Program-made: the position numbers and the translations under genes
The notes under the pieces: generated by a model
Seen by the model: only the letters and a program-made list of their open reading frames with translations
Told to the model about the DNA's origin: nothing
Database searches by the model: none
Part shown: positions 29,874-38,610 of the stretch, in pieces
Position numbering within the stretch: the stretch's first letter is position 1
Layout of the letters: every line of letters starts with the position of its first letter
Assembly: GCF_022647505.1 (NCBI RefSeq)
Contig: NZ_CP071409.1
Span: forward strand, 806,001 to 870,000
Origin: [Pantoea] beijingensis
GTDB lineage: Bacteria; Pseudomonadota; Gammaproteobacteria; Enterobacterales; Enterobacteriaceae
DNA: 64,000 bases
Direction: 5' to 3'

Positions 29874-30972
29874 ATGTTTGAAATTAATCCGGTAAAAAAC
29901 CGTATTCAGGATCTCTCTGAGCGCAGTGGCGTTCTTAGGGGGTATCTTTGACTATGATGCAAAGAAAGAACGCCTCGAAGAAGTCAACGCAGAATTAGAG
30001 CAACCTGACGTCTGGAATGAACCTGAACGCGCGCAGGCGCTGGGTAAAGAGCGCTCCTCATTAGAGGCCATCGTGCAGACCCTCGATCAGATGATGCAAG
30101 GTCTGGAGGATGTTACGGGCCTGCTGGACCTGGCCGTCGAGGCTGACGATGAAGAAACCTTCAATGAAGCCGTTGCTGAACTCGACGGGTTAGATAAAAA
30201 GCTTGCCGAACTCGAATTCCGACGTATGTTCTCTGGCCAATATGATAGCGCTGATTGCTATATCGATATTCAGGCGGGTTCGGGCGGAACGGAAGCTCAG
30301 GACTGGGCCAGCATGCTGGTGCGTATGTATCTACGCTGGGCTGAGGCTAAAGGGTTTAAAACCGAAATTATTGAAGAGTCCGAAGGTGATGTTGCAGGTA
30401 TTAAATCTGCGACGCTGCGTATTATGGGTGACTATGCTTTCGGCTGGCTGCGTACGGAAACCGGCGTTCATCGTTTGGTACGTAAAAGCCCGTTTGATTC
30501 CGGCGGTCGCCGTCATACCTCATTTAGCTCCGCTTTTATTTACCCTGAAGTGGATGACGATATTGATATCGAAATTAATCCAGCCGATCTGCGTATTGAT
30601 GTTTATCGTGCGTCAGGTGCCGGCGGCCAGCACGTTAACCGTACTGAATCTGCCGTACGTATTACACATATCCCAACTAACACGGTGACGCAGTGCCAGA
30701 ATGACCGTTCTCAGCATAAGAACAAAGATCAGGCGATGAAGCAGATGAAAGCGAAGCTGTACGAGCTTGAGATGCAGAAGAAGAACGCTGAGAAACAGGC
30801 GCTGGAAGATAATAAGTCTGATATCGGCTGGGGTAGCCAGATTCGTTCATATGTTCTTGATGACTCACGTATCAAAGATCTGCGGACCAGCGTTGAAACA
30901 CGCAATACGCAGGCGGTACTGGATGGCGATCTGGATCGATTCATTGAAGCAAGTTTGAAAGCAGGGTTATAA
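29874..30972 (+). CDS. prfB: peptide chain release factor 2, with programmed +1 frameshift
   Basis: RF2 reads UGA and UAA stop codons. The first frame from ATG 29874 gives [20 protein letters not shown] and ends in TGA at 29949-29951. The slip site CTTTGAC is preceded by the SD-like AGGGGG three bases before CTT, so a +1 shift at CTT continues with GAC for 340 more codons, 365 in total as in E. coli. The SPF anticodon-like motif is [12 protein letters not shown] and the catalytic GGQ is in [16 protein letters not shown]. The residue four before the first Gly of GGQ is Ala, not the Thr of E. coli K-12. It precedes lysS by nine bases. Confidence 0.97.
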
Positions 30973-30981
30973 GGAACCGAC

Positions 30982-32502
30982 ATGTCTGAACAACAACCGC
31001 AGGGCGCTGATGCCGCACTTGAGCTTAATAATGAACTGAAAGCGCGTCGCGAAAAGCTCAGCGCGCTGCGTGAGCACGGCGTGGCGTTCCCGAACGATTT
31101 CCGTCGCGATCGGACTTCTGACCAGCTACACGCTGAGTTTGACGATAAAGATAACGAAGAGCTGGAAGCGCTTAATATTGAGGTTAGTGTTGCGGGTCGT
31201 ATGATGACGCGCCGTATCATGGGTAAAGCGTCGTTTGTGACATTGCAGGATGTTGGCGGCCGGATCCAGCTTTATGTGGCGCGTGACGATTTACCCGAAG
31301 GTCTCTACAACGAGCAGTTCAAAAAATGGGATCTGGGCGATATTCTTGGCGCGCGCGGCAAGCTGTTCAAAACTAAAACCGGTGAATTATCTCTTCATCT
31401 GACCGAGTTGCGTTTACTGACCAAAGCATTACGTCCATTACCGGATAAATTCCATGGGTTGGCCGATCAGGAAACTCGTTATCGCCAGCGTTATCTTGAT
31501 CTCATCGCCAATGATGAGTCTCGTAATACGTTCAAAGTGCGTTCACAAATCATGGCGGGCATTCGTCAGTTCATGGTCGGTCGTGACTTTATGGAAGTAG
31601 AAACGCCGATGATGCAGGTGATCCCCGGTGGTGCTTCTGCCCGTCCTTTCATCACCCACCACAATGCGCTGGACATCGATATGTACCTGCGTATCGCGCC
31701 GGAACTTTACCTGAAACGTCTTGTTGTTGGCGGCTTCGATCGCGTTTTCGAGATCAACCGTAACTTCCGTAACGAAGGCATTTCTCCACGTCATAACCCA
31801 GAGTTCACCATGATGGAACTCTATATGGCGTATGCGGATTATCGCGATTTGATTGAACTGACCGAGAGTCTGTTCCGTACGCTGGCACAAGATGTGTTGG
31901 GCACTACGGTGGTGCCTTATGGTGACCAGTCGTTTGATTTTGGTAAGCCATTCGAAAAACTGACGATGAAAGAGGCGATTCTGAAGTATCGCCCTGAAAC
32001 GCCACTTGCCGATCTGGACGATATGGAAAAAGCTTCGGCAATTGCCACATCGCTCGGTATTAAAATTGAGAAAAGCTGGGGATTGGGGCGTGTTGTTACG
32101 GAAATCTTTGAAGAGACAGCCGAAAGCCATCTGATTCAGCCAACGTTCATTACCGAGTACCCGGCTGAAGTTTCGCCGCTGGCCCGACGTAACGATGATA
32201 ATCCAGAAATTACCGATCGTTTCGAGTTCTTTATCGGTGGGCGTGAGATCGGTAATGGATTCTCCGAATTAAATGATGCGGAGGATCAAGCCGAGCGTTT
32301 CCTGCAACAGGTGAATGCAAAAGATGCTGGCGACGATGAAGCGATGTTTTACGACGAAGATTACGTCACGGCGCTTGAGCATGGCTTGCCGCCAACCGCG
32401 GGTCTTGGTATCGGAATTGACCGTATGGTGATGCTGTTTACCAACAGCCATACCATTCGCGATGTGATCCTGTTCCCGGCGCTGCGTCCAACTAACAAAT
32501 AA
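30982..32502 (+). CDS. lysS: lysyl-tRNA synthetase
   Basis: A 506-residue class II synthetase. The N-terminal OB-fold anticodon-binding domain includes [20 protein letters not shown]. Catalytic motif 2 is [20 protein letters not shown] and motif 3 is [15 protein letters not shown]. It is transcribed with prfB, as in E. coli, and ends at an intrinsic terminator (32547-32584). Confidence 0.97.
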   Translation: MSEQQPQGADAALELNNELKARREKLSALREHGVAFPNDFRRDRTSDQLHAEFDDKDNEELEALNIEVSVAGRMMTRRIMGKASFVTLQDVGGRIQLYVARDDLPEGLYNEQFKKWDLGDILGARGKLFKTKTGELSLHLTELRLLTKALRPLPDKFHGLADQETRYRQRYLDLIANDESRNTFKVRSQIMAGIRQFMVGRDFMEVETPMMQVIPGGASARPFITHHNALDIDMYLRIAPELYLKRLVVGGFDRVFEINRNFRNEGISPRHNPEFTMMELYMAYADYRDLIELTESLFRTLAQDVLGTTVVPYGDQSFDFGKPFEKLTMKEAILKYRPETPLADLDDMEKASAIATSLGIKIEKSWGLGRVVTEIFEETAESHLIQPTFITEYPAEVSPLARRNDDNPEITDRFEFFIGGREIGNGFSELNDAEDQAERFLQQVNAKDAGDDEAMFYDEDYVTALEHGLPPTAGLGIGIDRMVMLFTNSHTIRDVILFPALRPTNK

Positions 32503-32546
32503 CTATCGCTATGCTTCACGATTACGCTGAAGCTGAAGATCACGCC

Positions 32547-32584
32547 AACGCCCCTGCCAGTTGATCTGCCCGGGGCGTTTTTAC
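32547..32584 (+). terminator. intrinsic terminator after lysS
   Basis: AACGCCCC and GGGGCGTT pair around a 17-base loop and are followed by a T-run. It closes the prfB-lysS unit. Confidence 0.85.
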
Positions 32585-32714
32585 GGGCAATACCATCGTA
32601 TCCGTGCGGGATATAAGACGTGTTTTCATGCGTGATTCAGGGCAGGGGAATTGACCCGTGATACAACGGGCTCTCATCGCTCTGGGGCAGATGCATCTGA
32701 ATATCCGTGCCGGA

Positions 32715-33341
32715 TTATGATTTTGTGGCGTCATCCAGCCAGTCTTTAAAGTTGGCATACGGAACATAAAGTGCGACATCTTTGTAACGCATTTTGCCCG
32801 TTTTCTTATCGCTTATTTTGCTGGTATAGCCTACGATGACACCCGCAACGCTATCATCGGAGGCGTTGTATACTGCACCTCCAGACATCCCTTGTACCAC
32901 TCCTGCATTGGTTGCTACGACCACACAGCTTAACTTATTCCATTTATTCTTGAGGCCGGTGTTAATGAGGTTAGTGCCAGAGGAAGAGACCGGCATTGCT
33001 GACAGAAAACTGTAGCCATACAGATTAACCCGATCGCCCATTTTTCCATTACGGAAGTGCACAGGTTGAGACATCCCACTATTCTTATGGTACACCACGG
33101 CTAAATCACATTCCGGGTGATACGATTTCACTTTATAAAGTGAGAACTTCGCGACGTGAGCTGCGGTCAGGCTATATTCCGGCGTTAATGGAATTGTTGT
33201 ACCTAAGGTTCCGAGTCCCAGTACCGTGGGGATCCCGGTAACTGTCATATCGACTCTATCAAGTGCTTCCTTGCTGTACTCATACTTCCCCACCGAGCAT
33301 CCACTCAGGCACAATGCCAAAAAGACAATAAAAGATCGCAT
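32715..33341 (-). CDS. trypsin-like serine protease lipoprotein
   Basis: A 208-residue protein with a lipoprotein signal (FLALCLSGCSV, lipidated C15). A chymotrypsin-fold catalytic triad is visible: TAAHV (H62), ECDLAVV (D79) and VQGMSGGAVYN (S153). It lacks a PDZ domain, so it is unlike DegP or DegS. The Asp after Cys-15 rule for inner membrane retention is not met (Ser follows), so outer membrane sorting is expected. It has no E. coli equivalent at this locus and sits alone between lysS and an MFS gene on the opposite strand. Function unknown; a secreted or phage-derived origin is possible. Confidence 0.8.
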   Translation of the reverse strand: MRSFIVFLALCLSGCSVGKYEYSKEALDRVDMTVTGIPTVLGLGTLGTTIPLTPEYSLTAAHVAKFSLYKVKSYHPECDLAVVYHKNSGMSQPVHFRNGKMGDRVNLYGYSFLSAMPVSSSGTNLINTGLKNKWNKLSCVVVATNAGVVQGMSGGAVYNASDDSVAGVIVGYTSKISDKKTGKMRYKDVALYVPYANFKDWLDDATKS

Positions 33342-33819
33342 CTGTATTCCTCGATTTGATTATCAAGCACTACATATTCGCTTGGTGAATTCGTTACCGA
33401 GGTATCGGCCTCAAACCTCTGTTCTTTACAATTAAATGCCTGGCAAATCGTAACGGTATCAATTTCTATGGCAACGAATTCCCTGTGAAAACGCCAGAAT
33501 CAGGAGCAATCTGAGAGAATGCATCGATGTATCATCAGCTAGTCTTCATATAGCTTAGAATAAATATTTCATCCATGGTCCGGCAAGATAATATTCGGAT
33601 TATTCCTGTTTTTGGCGCTATACCTCGTTAGATTATTGCTGTTTTGGCAATACATCTTTGCGTGATGTGAGGTGTATACCTATTTTAAGCTATGGTTTAA
33701 TGTTCAGTGTGATCTGGATCAAATTTTTATTCATGTTAATTTTCATCAAAAAAAAACTTTACCGTTGTAATTAACGGAAAGCTCGTCGCCTTACCTACCT
33801 TTTTTGGAGAGCATGTGAC
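33342..33819. promoter_or_regulatory. AT-rich divergent intergenic region with a CRP-like site
   Basis: 478 bases with no gene supported. TGTGATCTGGATCAAA at 33708-33723 fits a CRP half-palindrome plus degenerate second half, about 100 bases upstream of the MFS gene. The AT-richness suggests recently acquired or H-NS-bound DNA. Confidence 0.4.
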
Positions 33820-34983
33820 ATGCCTGTTTCATTACTGGCTCTCGCGCTGAGCGCATTTGCCATCGGGACAACTGAATTTGTCATCATGGGATTATTGCCC
33901 GAAGTGGCTAACGATCTTCAGGTATCAATTCCCTCTGCGGGATGGCTTATCAGTGGCTATGCCCTTGGCGTGGCAATTGGCGCCCCAGTTATGGCGCTAT
34001 TAACCGCAAAGCTGCCACGTAAGCGCACGCTCATTCTGCTAATGTCGATATTTATTATAGGGAATATTCTTTGCGCATTAGCCTATAGCTATAACCTACT
34101 TATGTTGGCACGCGTGGTCACAGCGTTATCACATGGCGCATTTTTTGGTATTGGTGCCGTCGTGGCTGCAAGCCTGGTGGCTAAAGATAAGCAGGCTTCA
34201 GCCGTTGCGTTAATGTTTACCGGCTTGACGTTGGCAAATGTGCTGGGGGTGCCTCTTGGTACCTGGTTTGGGCAGATCTTCGGCTGGAGAGCGACCTTCT
34301 GGGGGGTTTCCATTATTGGCGTGCTGGCATTCATGGCCTTAATCGTGAGTCTGCCCGTAAACAAAGGTGAGAAACCGGTTCATCTGGCAAGTGAAATCAG
34401 TGCGCTAGCCAATGGAAAACTATGGCTGTCGCTATTAATGACGGTTTTTTTTGCCGCCGCGATGTTTGCACTTTTCAGCTATATTGCACCGGTGCTGACC
34501 CAAGTGACGGGTATTAGCGATCGCGGTGTGAGCTGGACGTTATTTCTGATCGGCGGCGGATTGACGGTAGGTAACCTTATTGGTGGCAAGCTGGCAGACC
34601 GGCGGGTTTCTTCTAGCCTGTTTCTTAGTTTTTCACTGATTGTCGTGTTCTCATTGCTTTTTAGCTGGACGAGTCAGGCTCTATGGCTGGCAGAAATTAC
34701 GCTTTGCCTGTGGGCGATGGCGACTTTTGCGACTGTACCCGCACTGCAAATCAACGTGGTCCGTTATGGACGAGATGCACCAAACCTTGTTTCTACACTG
34801 AATATTTCAGCGTTTAATGTGGGTAATGCGTTAGGAGCATGGATCGGTGGCCTGGTCATCGAACGTGGCTTCGGCCTGACTGCTGTTCCGGCGGCGGCGG
34901 CGGCACTGGCAGCGATTGGACTGCTAATTTGCCTCATCACCTTCCGTTCTGTGCGTGGTGAACCGCAGCCGATAGTGGCTTAA
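33820..34983 (+). CDS. MFS transporter, DHA1 family (YdhP/AraJ-like)
   Basis: A 387-residue major facilitator protein with 12 predicted membrane helices. The N-terminal motif IGTTEFVIMGLLPEVANDL is characteristic of the AraJ/YdhP/PbuE-type DHA1 exporters, and motif A-like sequence is near LTAKLPRKRT. Close in feel to E. coli YdhP, but the substrate cannot be read; drug, sugar or purine efflux are all known in the family. GGAGAG precedes the ATG. Its stop overlaps the stop region of lysR on the other strand. Confidence 0.85.
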   Translation: MPVSLLALALSAFAIGTTEFVIMGLLPEVANDLQVSIPSAGWLISGYALGVAIGAPVMALLTAKLPRKRTLILLMSIFIIGNILCALAYSYNLLMLARVVTALSHGAFFGIGAVVAASLVAKDKQASAVALMFTGLTLANVLGVPLGTWFGQIFGWRATFWGVSIIGVLAFMALIVSLPVNKGEKPVHLASEISALANGKLWLSLLMTVFFAAAMFALFSYIAPVLTQVTGISDRGVSWTLFLIGGGLTVGNLIGGKLADRRVSSSLFLSFSLIVVFSLLFSWTSQALWLAEITLCLWAMATFATVPALQINVVRYGRDAPNLVSTLNISAFNVGNALGAWIGGLVIERGFGLTAVPAAAAALAAIGLLICLITFRSVRGEPQPIVA

Positions 34984-35900
34984 TCTAACAGGGCATCCAG
35001 CCGCTGGTTGAAGGCCTTTATGTTCTGGCATAAATGCTGACTGAAGGCATCAACCAGCGCGGATGCGGGTCGATGACGTGGACGAATTAAACTGACGGTA
35101 AATGGCACCTCGACGCTGAACCGTCGAATAACGACGCCATTACCGGCATAATCCAGCGCCGTCAATGGATTAACAATTGAAACGCCTACACCCGCTTTCA
35201 CCATTGAACATACCGACGCCGCACTGTGCGTTTCTACCACCATGCGCCGCTGAATACCGTGTTCTTGAAACAGAGCATCCAACAATTGCCGATAGCTATC
35301 GCTTCGCGAAAGACTGATATAATTCTCACCTGAAAAATCTGCAGGCTCCAGTTCTGTGCGCACTGCAAGATGATGCCCTTCTGGCAGTACGCAAACTTCA
35401 TTATGAGTTAATAACTCGATACGATCGGTTCCGGCGGGTGTCGCACGGGTTTCCGTTAGCCCTAGATCATGCCGCTGTGCCGATAGCCACTCTTCCAGCA
35501 GGGGGGAATCTTGCGGAATAATATTCAGGCTGAGGTCGGGATAACGCTGCAAAAAAGGTTGGCAGATTAGGGGCAGCAGCGATTGCGAAAACACCGGCAG
35601 GCAGGCGATTGATAATTCACCTTGACGAAACTGGCGTAGTCCTTCGGCGGCATCAATGATGCGATCAAGCCCGTACCACGAACGTTGTACCTCTTCGAAT
35701 AGCCGTAATCCCTGCACGGTTGGGTGCAGGCGTCCTCTTATTCGCTCAAACAGCTTCAGACCAATCAGTTTTTCAAAGCGCGCTAATTCGCGACTGACGG
35801 TAGGTTGCGAGGTTACCAGCATGGCTGCCGCTTCGGTAAGGTTACCGCTGGTCATGACGGCATGAAAAATTTCGATATGACGCAGACTTACAGAGGCCAT
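34980..35900 (-). CDS. lysR: LysR, transcriptional activator of lysA
   Basis: A 306-residue LysR-type regulator. The N-terminal winged helix contains EIFHAVMTSGNLTEAAAMLV and SQPTVSRELARFEKLIGLKL; the effector domain includes VETHSAASVCSMVKAGVGVS. It is divergent from lysA with 114 bases between, the standard arrangement in which LysR activates lysA when diaminopimelate is in excess over lysine. It overlaps the end of the MFS gene by three bases, convergently. Confidence 0.95.
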   Translation of the reverse strand: MASVSLRHIEIFHAVMTSGNLTEAAAMLVTSQPTVSRELARFEKLIGLKLFERIRGRLHPTVQGLRLFEEVQRSWYGLDRIIDAAEGLRQFRQGELSIACLPVFSQSLLPLICQPFLQRYPDLSLNIIPQDSPLLEEWLSAQRHDLGLTETRATPAGTDRIELLTHNEVCVLPEGHHLAVRTELEPADFSGENYISLSRSDSYRQLLDALFQEHGIQRRMVVETHSAASVCSMVKAGVGVSIVNPLTALDYAGNGVVIRRFSVEVPFTVSLIRPRHRPASALVDAFSQHLCQNIKAFNQRLDALLD

Positions 35901-36014
35901 TTTCCTGTCCCGATCGTAAACCTATATCATATTTGCATAGACTTGAATAAAACAGATATTTTTCAGCGGGTGCTACGTATGGCGTAATCAACGTATGATT
36001 CCAGGAGATCCTAT

Positions 36015-37268
36015 ATGCCACGCACACTTGATAACGCTGAAACCACACTGAACGTCACAAACTTGCTGCCGCTAGCACATCGTTATGATTGCCCGGTATG
36101 GGTTTATGACGCCGATATCATCAAATCGCGTATCGCGCAGTTACAGCAATTTGACGTTATCCGCTTCGCACAGAAAGCCTGTTCAAATATCCACATATTG
36201 CGACTAATGCGGCAGTCAGGCGTTAAGGTGGATTCGGTCTCTTTGGGAGAGATTGAACGCGCGCTGGTAGCGGGTTTTCAGCCTGGTGGTGATGAAATCG
36301 TGTTTACTGCAGATGTTTTTGATACTGCGACATTGGCGCGCGTGGCTGAATTAGCTATTCCTGTCAACGCTGGCTCGATCGATATGCTGCATCAACTTGG
36401 ACATGTTTCACCTGGCCACCGCGTTTGGTTGCGGGTGAATCCTGGGTTTGGTCACGGACACAGTCAGAAAACCAATACCGGTGGCGAAAACAGTAAGCAT
36501 GGTATCTGGTATAGCGAATTGCCTCAGGCGTTGGAAACATTACAACGCTATGGACTGCAACTGGCTGGGATCCATATGCATATTGGCTCCGGCGTAGATT
36601 ACGCTCACCTTGAGCAAGTTTGCGATGCGATGGTCAACCAGGTAATAAATGCAGGGCATGATCTGCAGGCGATCTCTGCAGGAGGCGGTCTGTCGATCCC
36701 ATATCATTTCGGTGAGGAAGCGATTGATACTGCCCACTATTATGGATTATGGAATGCGGCACGCGAGCGTATTGCCGCGCATTTGGGCCATCCAGTCAAG
36801 CTGGAGATTGAACCGGGCCGCTTTCTGGTCGCGGAGTCCGGCGTGCTGATTTCTCAAGTACGAGCGGTAAAAACGATGGGCACACGTCATTTCGTTCTGG
36901 TTGATGCGGGTTTTAACGATCTGATGCGTCCGGCAATGTATGGCAGTTATCACCATATTTCTGTTATCAGCGGTGACGGGCGTCAGATCGATAGCCAACA
37001 GACCATTGATAGCGTGGTAGCCGGTCCGCTTTGCGAGTCGGGTGACGTATTTACACAGCAGGAAGGCGGTAAGGTGGAAACACGGACGCTGCCGATTACT
37101 CAGGTCGGTGATTATCTGGTGTTTCACGATACGGGAGCTTATGGTGCCTCAATGTCCTCAAATTACAATAGTCGGCCGTTGTTGCCGGAAGTGTTATTTG
37201 AAGAGGGAAAACCACGTGAAATTCGTCGCCGCCAGACGATTGCGGAGCTACTGGCGCTTGAAGAGTAA
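36015..37268 (+). CDS. lysA: diaminopimelate decarboxylase
   Basis: A 417-residue PLP enzyme making lysine from meso-diaminopimelate. The PLP lysine lies in RFAQKACSNIHIL. Other fold-III motifs are GIHMHIGSGVDY, SAGGGLSIPY, EIEPGRFLVAESG and the substrate-binding GPLCESGD. The variant AQKACSN is the enteric form. GGAG precedes the ATG. Activation by the divergent lysR is expected. Confidence 0.96.
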   Translation: MPRTLDNAETTLNVTNLLPLAHRYDCPVWVYDADIIKSRIAQLQQFDVIRFAQKACSNIHILRLMRQSGVKVDSVSLGEIERALVAGFQPGGDEIVFTADVFDTATLARVAELAIPVNAGSIDMLHQLGHVSPGHRVWLRVNPGFGHGHSQKTNTGGENSKHGIWYSELPQALETLQRYGLQLAGIHMHIGSGVDYAHLEQVCDAMVNQVINAGHDLQAISAGGGLSIPYHFGEEAIDTAHYYGLWNAARERIAAHLGHPVKLEIEPGRFLVAESGVLISQVRAVKTMGTRHFVLVDAGFNDLMRPAMYGSYHHISVISGDGRQIDSQQTIDSVVAGPLCESGDVFTQQEGGKVETRTLPITQVGDYLVFHDTGAYGASMSSNYNSRPLLPEVLFEEGKPREIRRRQTIAELLALEE

Positions 37269-37399
37269 CATCGATCTGGCCGGGGCGACTTGTCAGCCCC
37301 TTGTCGTTCGCCTTCACGGATGCCGAGTTAGGCGATAATCCTGTCAGCGGTCGAGCCCATCCGCTAAACCTGGGGAGCCTGGCCGCAGCAATAACCACA

Positions 37400-38410
37400 T
37401 TATCCCTCTTGCCGGGGAACGCTAACCGAATGTCGCCGCACCAGCGTGGGACTGAACATGTTCGTCACTTCCGGAAGCGGTTGGTTGCTCGCCAGCGCCA
37501 GCGCCAGTTCGGCAGCCTGGTGCGCCATCGTCACAATTGGATAACGTACCGTGGTCAGGCGCGGACGAACATAGCGTGATACCAGTACGTCATCAAAGCC
37601 GATGAGTGACATCTCTTCTGGCACGTGCAAACTGTTATCACTCAACACGGCCAGCGCACCTGCGGCCATCGAATCGTTATAACAGGCGATGGCGGTAAAG
37701 CTTTTGCCGCGTTCAAGTAGTTCGGTCATTGCCTGCTCCCCGCCGACCTCATCAGGCTCGCCAAATGCCACCAGACGATCATTACAGACCAGATTGTGCT
37801 CTTTTAACGCATCGTAATAGCCTTGCAGCCGATCTTCGGCGTCGGAAATCGCATGAGTAGAACAGATAAAACCGATCTTCTGGTGACCTTGTTGTATCAG
37901 GTGGCGGGTTGCCAGCCATGCGCCGTAGCGATCATCGAGCGCAATACACCGCTTTTCAAAACCGGGTAATAAACGATTAAGTAGCACCATACCAGGTACC
38001 TGTCGCATCAATGGGATCAATACCTCATCCGGGAGCTTTTTCGCATGGACCACTAAAGCGGCACAGCGATGACGCATTAGTTGCTCAATAGCCTGACGCT
38101 CTTTTTGTTCGTCGTGATAACCGTTTCCAATCAATAAAAAGTTACCAGTTTGCCATGCCACATCATCAACTGCTTTCACCATGGCGCCAAAGAAAGGATC
38201 GGACACATCGCCAACGACAAGGCCTATGGTTTCGGTCGATTGCTGTGCCAGCGCCCGGGCGTTCGCATTAGGATGGTATTGCAGCTGTTCCATGGCACGA
38301 TTGACGGCTTCCCGGGAGCTCTCGCTGGCCTTCGGTGAATGATTGATCACACGTGATACCGTTGCGACGGAAACGCCCGCGAGCCTGGCAACGTCCTTTA
38401 TAGTAGCCAT
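37400..38410 (-). CDS. galR: galactose repressor GalR
   Basis: A 336-residue LacI-family repressor. The N-terminal helix-turn-helix and hinge read MATIKDVARLAGVSVATVSR and NANARALAQQSTETIGLV. The periplasmic-binding-protein-like domain contains GDVSDPFFGAMVKAVDDVAW and SLIGFDDVLVSRYV. The lysA-galR convergence matches E. coli. A probable autoregulatory operator lies 18 bases upstream (38428-38443). Confidence 0.93.
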   Translation of the reverse strand: MATIKDVARLAGVSVATVSRVINHSPKASESSREAVNRAMEQLQYHPNANARALAQQSTETIGLVVGDVSDPFFGAMVKAVDDVAWQTGNFLLIGNGYHDEQKERQAIEQLMRHRCAALVVHAKKLPDEVLIPLMRQVPGMVLLNRLLPGFEKRCIALDDRYGAWLATRHLIQQGHQKIGFICSTHAISDAEDRLQGYYDALKEHNLVCNDRLVAFGEPDEVGGEQAMTELLERGKSFTAIACYNDSMAAGALAVLSDNSLHVPEEMSLIGFDDVLVSRYVRPRLTTVRYPIVTMAHQAAELALALASNQPLPEVTNMFSPTLVRRHSVSVPRQEG

Positions 38411-38427
38411 CTGTTTACTTACATCCT

Positions 38428-38443
38428 GGGAAAACGTTTACAC
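38428..38443. promoter_or_regulatory. probable GalR/GalS operator upstream of galR
   Basis: GGGAAAACGTTTACAC, or GTGTAAACGTTTTCCC on the other strand, matches the GalR consensus GTGTAANCGNTTACAC at 13 of 14 defined positions in its first half and centre and is degenerate in the last bases. Autoregulation is therefore likely; PurR has a related site and is an alternative. Confidence 0.55.
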
Positions 38444-38610
38444 ATGCGTCCAGTGTTGCGGAAATTGTCCGCCACTTCAAGCTGCTATAGCGCCGATAAC
38501 ATTGCAAGACTTAGGAAATATGACTTATTAGAACGGAGATATCCGATGAGGGGGACGAAAAATGATATGCTGCTCTCTCCCTCTTTTTACCGCCCTTAGA
38601 ATCTTAAACG

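Noticed and set aside
32540..32779. 79-codon open frame after lysS on the minus strand
   Set aside because: Covers the lysS terminator and the end of the protease gene in another frame.
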